64,000 bases of DNA, from assembly GCA_963575745.1 (NCBI GenBank), contig CAUYUJ010009868.1, positions 117,110-181,109 on the forward strand. Direction: 5' to 3'. Each line of letters starts with the position of its first letter. Within the stretch, counting starts at the first letter, position 1. Below are positions 31,204 through 40,979 of this stretch, piece after piece. Source of the stretch: Prorocentrum cordatum (Eukaryota; Sar; Dinophyceae; Prorocentrales; Prorocentraceae). Position numbers and translations under genes: made by a program. A model generated the notes under the pieces. That model searched no databases and was not told the DNA's origin. It saw only the letters and a program-made list of their open reading frames with translations.

Positions 31204-31216
31204 AGGTACTTATACA
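31204..31216. repeat. Target-site duplication of the LINE, right copy
   Basis: AGGTACTTATACA, identical to 28812-28824. In the host frame it encodes the residues V-Y-K-Y-L (minus strand). Confidence 0.93.
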
Positions 31217-31688
31217 CGCATAGCCTGCAGTATACTTTGCTGACGCCTAGTATATCATCTACATAGCGACGGTGCCGTATTGCTATTGATGAGGATGACG
31301 ATGACGTAGTAAAGCCTGATGCTGAAAAACGATCTGGATGATTTCGAGCCTGCATCTCAAACCAAGCCATAATTATAGATAAGGCCACGCCTGAGAGTAC
31401 GCCTCCAATAGGGGGGCCACGGAGTTCATAAACCACTCCACCTATGGTGTCAAGAGAAATCCAACAATAGGCGAGCATCGTCTTAGCGATATCCTGCACC
31501 GAGACGCGGAAGAAGTTGGGCGGGGTGCCGCCGCGGAAGAGCTTAGCCTTACAGTGGCGACCACGTTTCACCATGGCAGAGTCGGTACCAAGTTGACGCA
31601 CTATCTCTTTAGACAAATCTTTCCACGCCTGGCCAATGAGTCCCGCAGAACACTGCTCAAAAGCTTGGTCAGCATCCACTACCACTAC
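31204..31688 (-). pseudogene. Penelope-like RT catalytic core
   Basis: In one frame the minus strand gives VVDADQAFEQCSAG (motif A, with a catalytic Asp), ELRGPPIGGVLSGVALSII (the R-G-x-x-x-G-G...S motif B region) and HRRYVDDILGVSKVYC (motif C, YVDD at 31265-31254). The frame is then cut by the LINE at 31204. All catalytic residues that can be seen are intact. Upstream, the same frame is broken by a TAA at 31691-31689. The core belongs with the N-terminal half at 31689-32708 and the C-terminal half at 27551-28824. Confidence 0.8.
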
Positions 31689-32708
31689 TTACGTGCAAGG
31701 AAGAGACGCACCACAACAAAGACATGTATCATCCGAGGGCGGATCCAACTCGTCGGTAATTCTGCGCGCCTCCTCCGCTGCGTCGTTCGTGTTGAAGACT
31801 TCATCGGGCACACCGCTGGCATGGAGAAGAAGCATAGCGGCGCGACCTATACATCGGAAGCCAGGAGCGTCAGCAGAGTTAACAATGCGACGCATGCAGC
31901 TGTGTCCTGGTTTCGCGCATATCTTCGCACCAGCAACAGCAGAGCACTTGCTCTTGACAGTCGGAAAGACATACGGTGGACAGGTGGCCTTCGACAAGGG
32001 CGGAAGCATGTATGCCGAGCGTAACCAGGGCGGTAGTCCTGGGTAGGCTCGAGTCCAAAGCCAAGTCGCTGCGTCATGACGAGAAATGTCCAAGCGAAGA
32101 GACCAGTCACAATCCAATTCGACAGTCTGGTGTAACCATCGGATAACATCATGACCACCAGCAGCCCAAATTTTATCAGGAAGCTTATCGTCCGCAATGA
32201 TAACCTGCCCGTCAGCGCGGTCCACGGCCGACTGCAACTCGTCTTCAAAGGCACGCCATCGAGTAGGTGGTTCAGCCATGACCGAGGACAGATCCGACGA
32301 AGCCGAGCCAAAGAAGCGCTTATGCAGGTATTCAAAGCCCCGTTTCAGCAGCCTGGGAGCGATACGAGCCGTAGAAGCCCATTCAGCCAACGCAGCACGG
32401 GCAGCCCTCACGGAGACTTTGGGGGTAGCCCATATCGGTCGCCGCCAGGATCCCGAGAGTTGTTGTAAGTGAAGAGGACCTGACACAAAGCCCGAGTCCA
32501 CAACCCACGGAGGTAGCGCTTCCAAAACATAATCAGCGCAAAAACGGCTTGCACACACCTTATCTTTCCAAATGCGTCTGGCCTTATACGCTACACGGGT
32601 TGGACGACGATGCCAGCGACGAGCAGGTTCAAAACGCATGTGGTTAGATAAAGAGTTGATGGCACCCTTGACAGCCTGATGCAACCAACCGATGATCACG
32701 AAATTCAT
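31689..32708 (-). pseudogene. Penelope-like RT N-terminal region with Cys/His cluster
   Basis: A 339-codon frame from an ATG at 32708 to a TAA at 31691-31689. It carries a helical region, VIIADDKLPDKIWAA (an RT finger-like segment), TCPPYVFPTVKSKC, CAKPGHSCMRRIV and, at its end, DDTCLCCGASLPC, a Cys-rich set of the sort seen in RTs of this clade. The TAA overlaps a GTAAGT, the consensus of a 5' splice site. The stop could be a mutation, or could lie at an intron edge. I favour mutation because the same frame continues at once with RT motif A. Confidence 0.65.
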
Positions 32709-33300
32709 GTGGCAGCTTCAGGACCGGACGTTTTGCTGCAGGTAGCTGGAGCCGACGTAAGTGGATATCCACATAAAAACGCGCCATTCGAAGCCGCGTA
32801 CAGTTCTCCAGAAAGTGTGGTGCGAGCTCGGCAGCACGAAAGAATATCGCACCCTGCTCGGCACGTGACAAGCAAGTGCAGAAGGGTAACGGCCTCCATC
32901 GAGCTGCAAGAAAAGCAAGTAAAAGGCCAACTCGGCACCACTCGAAGATCCATAACGGGCCCTCCTCACCTGTCAGAAAGAAATGTTCGCGGATCTGTAA
33001 GGTGTATGAAGCAGAAAATGGTGCAGCTTCTGACGACGCACCTGGGAATGCGGCTAGCGGCCCACCATCATCAACGACGGCAGCTGGCAGATACGTCGGG
33101 GTCGCAGTTGTCCAAGCTGGGGGTGGGGGGCGAGGTCCGAGCACGCCGCCGAGACGGCGGCCGAAACCTCGGCTTCTTGCGTCGAGGAGGTGCATGCAGT
33201 AGGCCCTGACCCTTTCGAATACTGGCAGCCTCAGTCTCCTTTTCGTCTGCCATGTTCGGGTCAGGTCGGTGGCGTCGAATCGCAAGAGCTTCGAAATGGA
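32644..33300 (-). pseudogene. Penelope-like element: linker between nuclease and RT, frameshifted
   Basis: In frame 0 the minus strand reads YLPAAVVDDGGPLAAFPG and then LQIREHFFLTGEEGPLWIFE, a protein-like stretch. It must pass by frameshift from the nuclease frame (frame 1) and into the RT frame (frame 2). At least two small indels are implied between 33300 and 32708. Confidence 0.45.
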
Positions 33301-34303
33301 AGCTAGCCGATTCAGTGGGCAACCAAAGTAATGGTATGAAGAACATCGAACCACCACTACGTCGTAGCGCACGATGGCGAGGACGGTTACATGGGCGAAT
33401 ACGAGGTTGAAGGAAAGATCTGAAGTGCTCCTGAATTCTACCCAGGACACCTGGCATAGTCCCGTCACGCAAGATCGCCTTGCCGAGGTACAAGGCTGAG
33501 GGCGACCCAAGTGCGTAGACGATGGCCCGATAGGGACCAGTATCTAGACCCAACATACTGCGGAGCGCAAGGGTGACGATCGGCTCCGGCCAATCATAAA
33601 CTTCCCGTCTCCATTCAGGCGGTAATACTTGAAGGACACGGCGAGCCCATCGGCGTGGCTTATGCCCCATCAGCGCCAGACGAAGTCTAACCAAGCCGGG
33701 CATCAACAAGAGGACGCTGATAGTACTCGAAAGCGGTGGACCACGAAAAGCACGACATTGTACGGGCCTTTGCCCAACAAAAGATGATAGAAATGCATGT
33801 GAGGACGATGCTATAGCACATGCATGACGGTGATCACGACGATCCCATACATATTCCCTAATAAGAGCTCCGACTTCTCCCTGGGATAAGCCCGAATTCT
33901 TTTTGAGGGTCCTCTGAAGAAAGCTAAGCGCGCACATGCATGTGGAAATCTGCTCCGACGGGTACGGCAACAGGAAACGCGGAACCTCTACCTCCCTCTC
34001 GGTCGGACCTAGAAAAGCCAAGCTCGAGGTTCGGGTCAGCTGTGTCGCAGACGAAACAGAGGGGGCCAGTCCTTTGAGTCGCTTTGCTCCGAGGTCTCGT
34101 CCGAGTCCGACTCCAACACGCGCCGCCGGGGAAGCATGCTCACCAGGATATGATCTGGAACCGCTAGGACCCAACCCCACGTCTGGTCGATCTGGAAGGC
34201 CTCCTCGAAGTGAGTGTGTCGCCAGCTCTCCTCTAGCGCCCACAGGTAAGGTCCGATCATCATGTAGGTCATCGAATTCAACTGCATCACATTCATGGTC
34301 CAT
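33071..34303 (-). pseudogene. GIY-YIG-like nuclease segment of the Penelope-like element
   Basis: This is a 410-codon frame. Its central region reads GPYRAIVYALGSPSALYLGK, then a short loop and GVLGRIQEHFRSFL, then FHFEALAIRRH. This fits the GIY-YIG fold: AIVY for GIY, YLG for YIG, an Arg in the first helix (GRIQEH) and a later Glu (FEALAI). Such nucleases nick target DNA to prime Penelope-like retrotransposition. The first ~90 residues are out of phase with the preceding leader ORF, and the last ~60 are probably out of phase with the linker, so the real protein used other frames at both ends. Confidence 0.65.
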
Positions 34304-34386
34304 TGATGAGAACGTTCAGCGAGAAACTCGTGTAGCAGACGAAAGACCACAGGATCTTCCACGATCGATATCAACGAAAGTGGCAT
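34036..34386 (-). pseudogene. N-terminal leader ORF of the Penelope-like element
   Basis: This is about 116 codons from an ATG at 34386. It begins MPLSLISIVEDPVVFRLLHE, continues with an aromatic, amphipathic region, and ends in an acidic Ser-rich stretch (SDSDETSEQSDSKDW). It lies between the right direct repeat and the nuclease frame, and the nuclease frame overlaps it at 34303-34036. A single frameshift near 34060 would join them. No domain recognised. Confidence 0.45.
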
Positions 34387-34517
34387 CGATGAAGAGGGGC
34401 ACGAAGAGGAGGAAAAAGTGAGCCCGAGTGCTGCTGAACCCAAAATTGAGATATATAGCGTACACCAAGAGGCGCGCGATCCGTAGTGCCCCGTTGCCCA
34501 GTCGCACCACGCTCTGA

Positions 34518-34758
34518 GAGAGTCCCTGTTTGCGAACCACCACTGCTAAGATATCGTGATATCGCTGGCGAAACTCGATCCCCGCCTAGCGGGGAGGTGC
34601 CACGGGACGAGCTGCGAACACACCTTGGGCTCGACCCGAATCGAACTCGCTTGAGACAAACGGCAGCGGCGAGTGCAGCAAGCATTCGAGAAGCACGAGC
34701 ATGGAGAGGAATATGAGGAATGACATGATGAGCTCTCGGGGGGAAAGAGAGAGAGAGA
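34518..34758 (-). repeat. Pseudo-LTR, copy at the element's 5' side
   Basis: Direct repeat of 26326-26567, in the same orientation and about 97% identical by eye. It carries the same CCCCGC-CTA-GCGGGG hairpin (about 34580-34594). Promoter function is typical of pseudo-LTRs but not shown here. Confidence 0.9.
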
Positions 34759-34789
34759 CAGAGAGATATAGAGAAGTAGAAAAGGGATA

Positions 34790-34791
34790 TC

Positions 34792-34824
<33 letters not shown>

Positions 34825-34840
34825 GTATACATATACTAGA
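34790..34840. repeat. (AT)n microsatellite
   Basis: Alternating TA with a few G and C interruptions just outside the Penelope-like element. Confidence 0.95.
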
Positions 34841-34863
34841 ACCACGCGCGCTTAGGTTGTAGC

Positions 34864-35165
34864 TAGGATCATAGTCATCGTCACCATCACCATCATCATT
34901 CTCATCAGCATAAAACACCGTCATCATCATCATCATCATCATCGTCGTCGTCATCGTTATCCTCCTCCTCCTCCTCCTTCTCCTCATCTTCATACTCATG
35001 TGCGCTCTGGCTTGTGATACGTGTGGGGCATGTTTTGGAACATGCAGCTTGGCCCTGGAGCCGCGGCGTGAGGCAATAGTTATCATAATGACAACAGTGA
35101 TGATGGGGCCGGCGCGAACGACTGTGACGACACGCGATGCCCTTGTTCATAGTTGTGCTTGCGGG
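34864..35165. other. CAT/CTC-rich tract and unique spacer
   Basis: CAT repeats at about 34870-34950 pass into CTC repeats at 34955-34990, then unique sequence. The order resembles the CAT or CTC tract ahead of the CTTGGGG block in composite unit 3, but no head motif precedes it. No gene is seen. Confidence 0.5.
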
Positions 35166-35960
35166 GGCTCTTCCTCACATCTCGTGGATATTTCCGCAGC
35201 GTCTTGGATGCCACTTGAGCCGTCTTGGGGACTTGGGTTGTGGGCCTGAGGCCGCCATGCCTGGGTGATGGGCCAGTGGCCTGCTGGATGCCTGTTGGGA
35301 TATGTGTGGTGGAAGTCTTTCGGAGGCCTCTTGGAGAGCTTTCGGGGGCCTCTTGGGTACTTCGTGGCTTCCTCTTGGGGCCTCTTGGTAGCCTCTTGGG
35401 GACCTTTCGGGGGCCTCTTGGAGGCCTCTTGGGGCTTCCTGGGGGCCTCTCGAGGGTCTCTTGGGGACTCCTGGGGGGCCTCTTGGGGTCTTCAAGTGGG
35501 CGATAGCTTGAAATTCGGTTCGTGCTCCCCCTCTGGGGCCCCTCTTGGGGCGTTTTTGGTGCCCTTTTTGGCCGTCTTGGGCAGCCTCTTGGGTCGTCTT
35601 TGGGCCCTTGTGGGCTGTGTCGGCGCTCTCTTCGAGGCCTCTTGGCCCGTCTCCAGGTCATCTTTCGGGCCTTTTGGGCCATCTTGGAGCGTTGGGAAAC
35701 CAAATTGGGGAGAACGCTAAAATCTTTCAAAAGCCACTAACAAATCAATGATTTCTGTCTCTTCGGCCCTTCCCGGGGGTGCTGTCGGAGGCCTACTGGG
35801 ACGCTTTGGAAGCTTTTTGGCCGATCTTGGAGCCATCTGGAGCCGTCTTGGAATGCTCCCGGGCCGTCTCGGGCCTTTCTTGGGCTGTCCTGAGGGCGTC
35901 CTGGAGCCAGTTTCGGCGGTCCTGGGAGCGTCCTGGCGCTTCCGGGGGGGGGACCACAGC
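35166..35960. repeat. Degenerate CTTGGGGCCTC-type repeat block, copy 3
   Basis: Irregular GGCCTCTTGGGG, GCCGTCTTGG and GAGCCATCTGG elements. An A-rich patch at about 35695-35745 contains AACGCTAAAATC and AACAAATCAATGATTTC, matching the patch at 10770-10815 in order and partly in sequence. Confidence 0.75.
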
Positions 35961-36032
35961 CACTCGGCAAAGTGGCCCCCCCACGGTCCAGGACCCCCTC
36001 CCTATCTTTTAATTTGTATGTGTGTATATATA

Positions 36033-36035
<3 letters not shown>

Positions 36036-36098
<63 letters not shown>

Positions 36099-36156
36099 TA
36101 GCGAGAGAGAGAGAGAGAGACAGAGAGCGAGAGAGAGAGAGAGAGAGAGAGAGAAG
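36036..36156. repeat. (GA)n microsatellite
   Basis: About 120 bp of GA with GATA and CGA interruptions. Confidence 0.97.
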
Positions 36157-36738
36157 TAAACAGGTGTTATGGAGGAGCGGGCGTCTGGAGTCGTGCTGGT
36201 GTCAGACCCGCGCTGCATTGCGCCCCGCTTGTCGAGAGCACATCGCTGCTGCCCGTTTTGCAGTTCTCCTATTGTGATGGGGGCAGAAGCATCTGCCTTG
36301 CCACATGCTGGCCGTGTCGTGGACCGTTATGAGGCCGTGGTCAATGTGTCAGTGTGCTGAATTAGCCGTGTTGGAACCGTGCTTGGCTTTTATTGGGGAT
36401 GATTCATTTTGTCTTCGCCCGTCCTGTATCTGTCTAAGGGACGGTTTCCAGTTTAAAGCCGCGCCGTCTCTAGGCCTTTCGTCGCAGGGCACGCTTCTCA
36501 CACCAGGTTCGGCCCTGCGTGGGGACGCAAATGCGTTGGCTCGTCAGAATATCTTGGGGCGGTTCAGAAGCTGGCGGCATTGCAGACACATTGCGGTGCT
36601 CGTGTTCTCAGCGCCTCCTGGAGTCGGCCCAAGCCAGGTTCCGGGCCTGCGTTTTTTTTTGGCAGCCCCCAGGCAGGGGCGGCGCACGGCACTCGTTGGC
36701 ACTGGCCTGTTGTTTGGCGGGCGGCTGCGCGTGGGAAG
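36157..36738 (+). other. Upstream region of the GH7 gene
   Basis: No gene is supported. Open frames continue upstream of the chosen ATG but have no signal-peptide start. I see neither a TATA box, which dinoflagellates usually lack, nor a relic of the spliced leader. A run of nine T occurs at about 36651. Confidence 0.4.
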
Positions 36739-37974
36739 ATGGACCGCGCGCGCGCCGCTCTGGTGCTGGCCGTGGCTGGGGGCAGCCTGGGCGTGGTCCA
36801 GGGCGCTTCGTGCCCAGGCACCGTGCAGCTGGTCAGCGATGAGACCGACGCACCACTGCCCGTGTCGTTCGTGCCAACTGGCTGGGGGTCGCCGGACGGC
36901 GGTTCCGAGTTCGAGGTAGACAGCAGCGGGAACGTGATTCCACACATGGGAAGTCGTGCTTATTTCGCTCTGGAGTGCACGCCTGGCGAGTACGACAACA
37001 AGAAGTATATGGGCATGAATCTGCTCGGGAGAACCATGCGGTACACCGTGGACCTCTCGGGCGCGGGCTGCGGATGCAACGCCGCGTTCTACCTGACCTC
37101 GATGAACCTCAACGAGGAAAAGTCGGAGTGCGGGGACCACTACTGCGACGCCAACAACGTGTGCGGCGAGTCGTGCGCCGAGATCGACATCCAGGAGGCC
37201 AACAAGTACTCTTGGCACTCCACCCTGCACACGGAGAGCGATCCTAGCGGGGTGGGCGGCGGCTACGGCGGCGGCGGCAAAGACTGGAGTGGCCCGCGGG
37301 ACTGGACTGGGATGGAGTACTCCCCAGGCGGCAAATGCATCGACACCTCGGAGCCGTTCAATGTGGCAGCCTCCTTCCCTGTGAACGCCACGGGCTGGCT
37401 CACCGGGATGGTGGTGGTTCTCTCGCAGGCCGGCCACTCGTGTAAGCTGAAGACAAGCATCACGTCGTACGAGGGAATGGAGGAGCTGTCCAGGGCGATC
37501 CGAGCCGGGATGACGCCCATCGTCAGCTACTGGAGCGACGACGACATGCTGTGGATGGACGGCCTGGGCAAAGACGAGAAGGGCCCCTGCCACTCGGACA
37601 GCGCCGCGAGCTGCTCCGAGACCGTGAAGTTCTCCAATTTCTCCGTGGGGGACCTCGACCCCGAGGTCAGGGACACGGCGAGCCCCGCGCCGGCCGCCAG
37701 CTCGGGCAGGGAGGAGGAGGCCTCTGCGGGGGCCTTCTGCTGCCTGTCCTCCAGGGACGAGGCTGGCAAGGATGAGGAGGATGAGGAGGATGAGGAAGAG
37801 GAGGAGGAGGAGGAGGAGGAGGAGGAGGAGGAGGAGGTCGAGGAGGAGGAGGATGCGAAGGAGGAGGAGGAGGAGGAAAGGGAGGAGGAGGTGGAGGTGG
37901 AGGAGGAGGAGGAGGAGGAGGGGGAGGAGGAAGCGGCGGATGAGGACCTTCTCCTAGGAGGAAGAGGAGGATGA
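36739..37974 (+). CDS. GH7 family secreted cellulase-like protein with Glu-rich tail
   Basis: This is 411 residues from the ATG at 36739. That ATG is chosen because a signal peptide follows at once (RARAALVLAVAGGSLGVVQG, likely cut near residue 23). The domain shows YMGMNLLGRTMRYTVDLSGA, GCGCNAAFYLTSM and the signature AEIDIQEANKYSWHSTLH. This keeps the GH7 E-x-D-x-x-E catalytic set at E148, D150 and E153. Many paired Cys fit an extracellular fold. GH7 enzymes cut beta-1,4-glucan with retention. In dinoflagellates such proteins are linked to thecal cellulose, so a role in wall turnover is likely. After about residue 325 comes a linker and then a long acidic tail encoded by GAG repeats. The gene has no visible intron. 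Exact substrate and activity are unproven. Confidence 0.85.
   Translation: MDRARAALVLAVAGGSLGVVQGASCPGTVQLVSDETDAPLPVSFVPTGWGSPDGGSEFEVDSSGNVIPHMGSRAYFALECTPGEYDNKKYMGMNLLGRTMRYTVDLSGAGCGCNAAFYLTSMNLNEEKSECGDHYCDANNVCGESCAEIDIQEANKYSWHSTLHTESDPSGVGGGYGGGGKDWSGPRDWTGMEYSPGGKCIDTSEPFNVAASFPVNATGWLTGMVVVLSQAGHSCKLKTSITSYEGMEELSRAIRAGMTPIVSYWSDDDMLWMDGLGKDEKGPCHSDSAASCSETVKFSNFSVGDLDPEVRDTASPAPAASSGREEEASAGAFCCLSSRDEAGKDEEDEEDEEEEEEEEEEEEEEEVEEEEDAKEEEEEEREEEVEVEEEEEEEGEEEAADEDLLLGGRGG
37774..37965 (+). repeat. (GAG)n microsatellite inside the GH7 coding region
   Basis: GAG/GAT/GTG codons in frame give a poly-Glu tail with occasional Asp, Val and Lys. It ends about three codons before the TGA at 37972. 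GAG-type repeats go on after the stop to about 38030, so slippage here would change tail length without breaking the enzyme domain. Confidence 0.9.
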
Positions 37975-38655
37975 AAAGGAGTAGGAGGCGGCGGCGGCTA
38001 AGGAGGAGGAGGACGAGGAGGAGAAGGAGGACCAATGGAAACCCAAGACCCATCAACCATGTTGGAATAAACCCTCCTTCAAACTCCCTCTTCATAGGTC
38101 CTGACAAGCGTTCACTTCCACTGAGGAGCCGGCCTCGTTGGGAGACAACCGTTTGAAGACCCTGGAGCGTGCCAAAACGCTATTCTTGGGCTGTTACATT
38201 CTGACGATCTTGAATCACGCCAGTGCGCAATTCCCAGGACTTCAACACCGCGAATCAACGTATCTGTTGAGCTGATTTACTCATCCCCCCGTGCCCATTT
38301 CTGACCCACAGCTTCGTCGCAGCTGTTGTGGGCTGGCTCAAGAAAAGGATCGCGGCTCGCCCGCCCGGCGCGCGCGCACTCCCGGGCGCCTTCCCCTGGC
38401 CGGCTGGCCCCCTCACATATTGTTGTTACCCTAGGCTTAACGGACACCATTATATTCATTCAGCCATGGCATTGGGGGATACATCGCCTACGAGACGATC
38501 ACGATCACATTTTGCCTATCAACATGGCCAACCCAAATCGTCAATGAATTGTCATTCTCTTTCTGATCAACCGAAAGTTCGGTCTTCGACGGAAGGGGTT
38601 CTGTGAGATGAGGGAACAATGCTCCGACCACCCAAAGATGACGTACGCCCTACAG
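37975..38655 (+). other. 3' flank of the GH7 gene; no gene seen
   Basis: Purine-rich sequence to about 38030, then mixed sequence. AATAAA occurs at about 38066, but dinoflagellate polyadenylation does not depend on it. Short ORFs have no recognisable domain. Confidence 0.4.
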
Positions 38656-38676
38656 CAGAGCCGCGCCATATAATGA

Positions 38677-39243
38677 GTGTGGATATTCCTGATCAAGGTT
38701 CTGCCGACTATGCCGGGGAATCGAGCCGACGTCCACCCTCTAAGCTCAGCTGGAATCTCTCATCCGATGACGAGCCTCGTCCTAGTGCTCCGAAGATCAA
38801 AGGCGCCATGCGACCCGACCGATACGGAGAAGATGAAGGGGACCTCATACCCTTCGTTGACCATACGGGTGTCCCGCGACACGTCGGCTGAGCACGCGGT
38901 TGATTTCCTTGTGAATTTGAGGGCGCCCTCCGACAGGCCAGAGTTCATCTACGCGGACGCGGCCCTTGAATTGAAGAGAGCATGCAAGTCGCTGAACGCG
39001 CGTGCTCTGGGCGAGTCCATGACTGCCCATGACTCCACGCAGCCCGCGAACAAAAAGCATATTTCAGTGGCTGAGAGGGCCAGCGCAGCCGTGCAGGACG
39101 GGGCGAGAGCCCTCCTCATGGCGGCAGGACTACCGGCCCCATGCTGGGCACGCGCTGTACCTTACCCCTGCTTGTGTAACAACTCGCAGGGGAGAGGCGC
39201 GGATGGCTCTGCGTGGGAAAAGGTGAGATGGTACTTCATTTGA
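38677..39243 (+). pseudogene. Copia integrase core relic
   Basis: The frame gives DRPEFIYADAALELKRACKS, then a degenerate stretch, then KKHISVAERASAAVQDGARA, LLMAAGLPAPCWARAVPYPC and NNSQGRGADGSAWEK. This fits the second Asp (DNA-x-EL type) and the Glu (NGVAER type) of the D-D-35-E integrase, followed by the usual L-x-x-x-G-L-P-x-x-W-x-x-A segment. The first catalytic Asp is not visible in the frame. Integrase would have inserted the element cDNA. Confidence 0.6.
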
Positions 39244-39460
39244 CGGGTCCACAGTGCCGCTCGGCTCTGCCGCAAGGTACCTTCCGCCCCCAGGGTCTCG
39301 CGTCGTGCAGCCCGAGACGGGCCGTCACGGGCCCAATCAAACATTGGGGTCTTCCCGACGACCTCCATTAAATCAAGGTCGTCGGATGTCTTGGTAGGTA
39401 TTACCTTGGCTATGCCCATCATGCGGGGGGGCGGGGGGGGGGGGGGGCGACCATTGCTGC

Positions 39461-40030
<570 letters not shown>

Positions 40031-40321
40031 GGGCGACTGGCGATGAAAGACCCTCTGCCCCCCCCGCTGCTCCGCCGCTGCCTGCGGGGGCCAGGCGAAG
40101 AACTGCGCGTTGCGCCAGTGCTATAGGGGGCTCGTTGGCTGAGAGAGGAGTTATCTATTATTGCAGGACGGTTAGATTCTCTGGCGGCCCCAGACAGGGG
40201 TGAACCGACGTTTGAGCAGATCATGGCACGAACCGCCTAGAATCTACTAGCGGGCGAGTGCTTTGAGCGCGACGTCGTCACTGTCGGCAAGACTCGCGAA
40301 GAGCTGAGTCAGCCTCTGCCG

Positions 40322-40624
40322 TTGACGGGCATGCACATAACGATTCAGATACGCGTGGTTTATTATTCTGACCCACGGTTCCAGGCCCCGGATACCGTGG
40401 AAACGCGTGACCTTGCGCCGGGAAAGGCCTGGCTGAAGAGGACGCAGAAAGAGTCAGCGACTCCAGGTGTTCACCCAGACCGGTGGCGGAAGACGGGTGG
40501 CCCAGCTAGGGCGAGAGCGATTGCCGAGTTCAAAGCAGAAGGAAAGGGGTCTATGGACTTGAGGACCCAGGCCCGAACGCTGACCTACTTCACGAGATCG
40601 GCATCGCTATTCCGCGGCCCCTGA
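40322..40624 (+). pseudogene. Copia relic, segment before the RT
   Basis: A 100-codon frame with GVHPDRWRKTGGPARARAIA, similar in shape to the P-x-x-W-x-x-x-S-x-x-Q-R-x-x-A segment that precedes the RT in related elements. The match is weak. There is no catalytic motif. Confidence 0.35.
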
Positions 40625-40979
40625 TCAAATATGTCGTGTCGGCCGTGAGCGAGGAGCTCCCGTTCCCCGTTGCATTAGATGGCCATGCAAATGGCGCTGC
40701 GGAAGAGGACGGGATACATTGTTCGCGATGGAATGAACGACGTGGGTGGGTGCTGACTTCGACGCCAACTCTGGAGTTGGGACTGGAGGGGGCGCCGTAG
40801 GCTTGACCTGTGCGGCAGCTGCCGGAAGGTGCTGCGTTCCTCGCGTGCCCTTGAGGTTGCAAGATGCGAGCAGTTACCTGCGCCGGGGGAAGGATTCGGG
40901 AATGTGACCGTGTTATAATCCATGTGCGGGCGCATGGGATTGATGTGATGAGTCGAATGCGCTTGCCGTCCCGTCCAGA

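Larger units (their letters stand above)
26326..34758 (-). mobile_element. Penelope-like retroelement with pseudo-LTRs, interrupted by a LINE
   Basis: Two near-identical direct repeats (26326-26567 and 34518-34758) bound 8.4 kb. On the minus strand, 5' to 3', I see a leader ORF, a GIY-YIG-like nuclease segment, a reverse transcriptase with a Cys-rich stretch ahead of it and a YVDD motif, a long RD/RS-rich C-terminal region, and a separate membrane-segment ORF. RT plus GIY-YIG is the hallmark of Penelope-like elements, which often carry flanking direct repeats called pseudo-LTRs. The nuclease lies before the RT, as in the permuted Naiad/Chlamys-type clades. Frameshifts, one in-frame stop and a nested LINE (28825-31203) make this copy inactive. 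The repeats differ at only about seven positions, so the copy is fairly young. Confidence 0.8.

Noticed and set aside
36600-36720. Retroposed origin of the GH7 gene (relic leader near the T-run at 36651)
   Set aside because: The T-run followed by GGCAGCC resembles the leader only in a few bases. Lack of introns alone is not enough.
36580-36738. A longer N-terminus for the GH7 protein
   Set aside because: The extra 53 codons start without ATG and would hide the signal peptide that follows the ATG at 36739.
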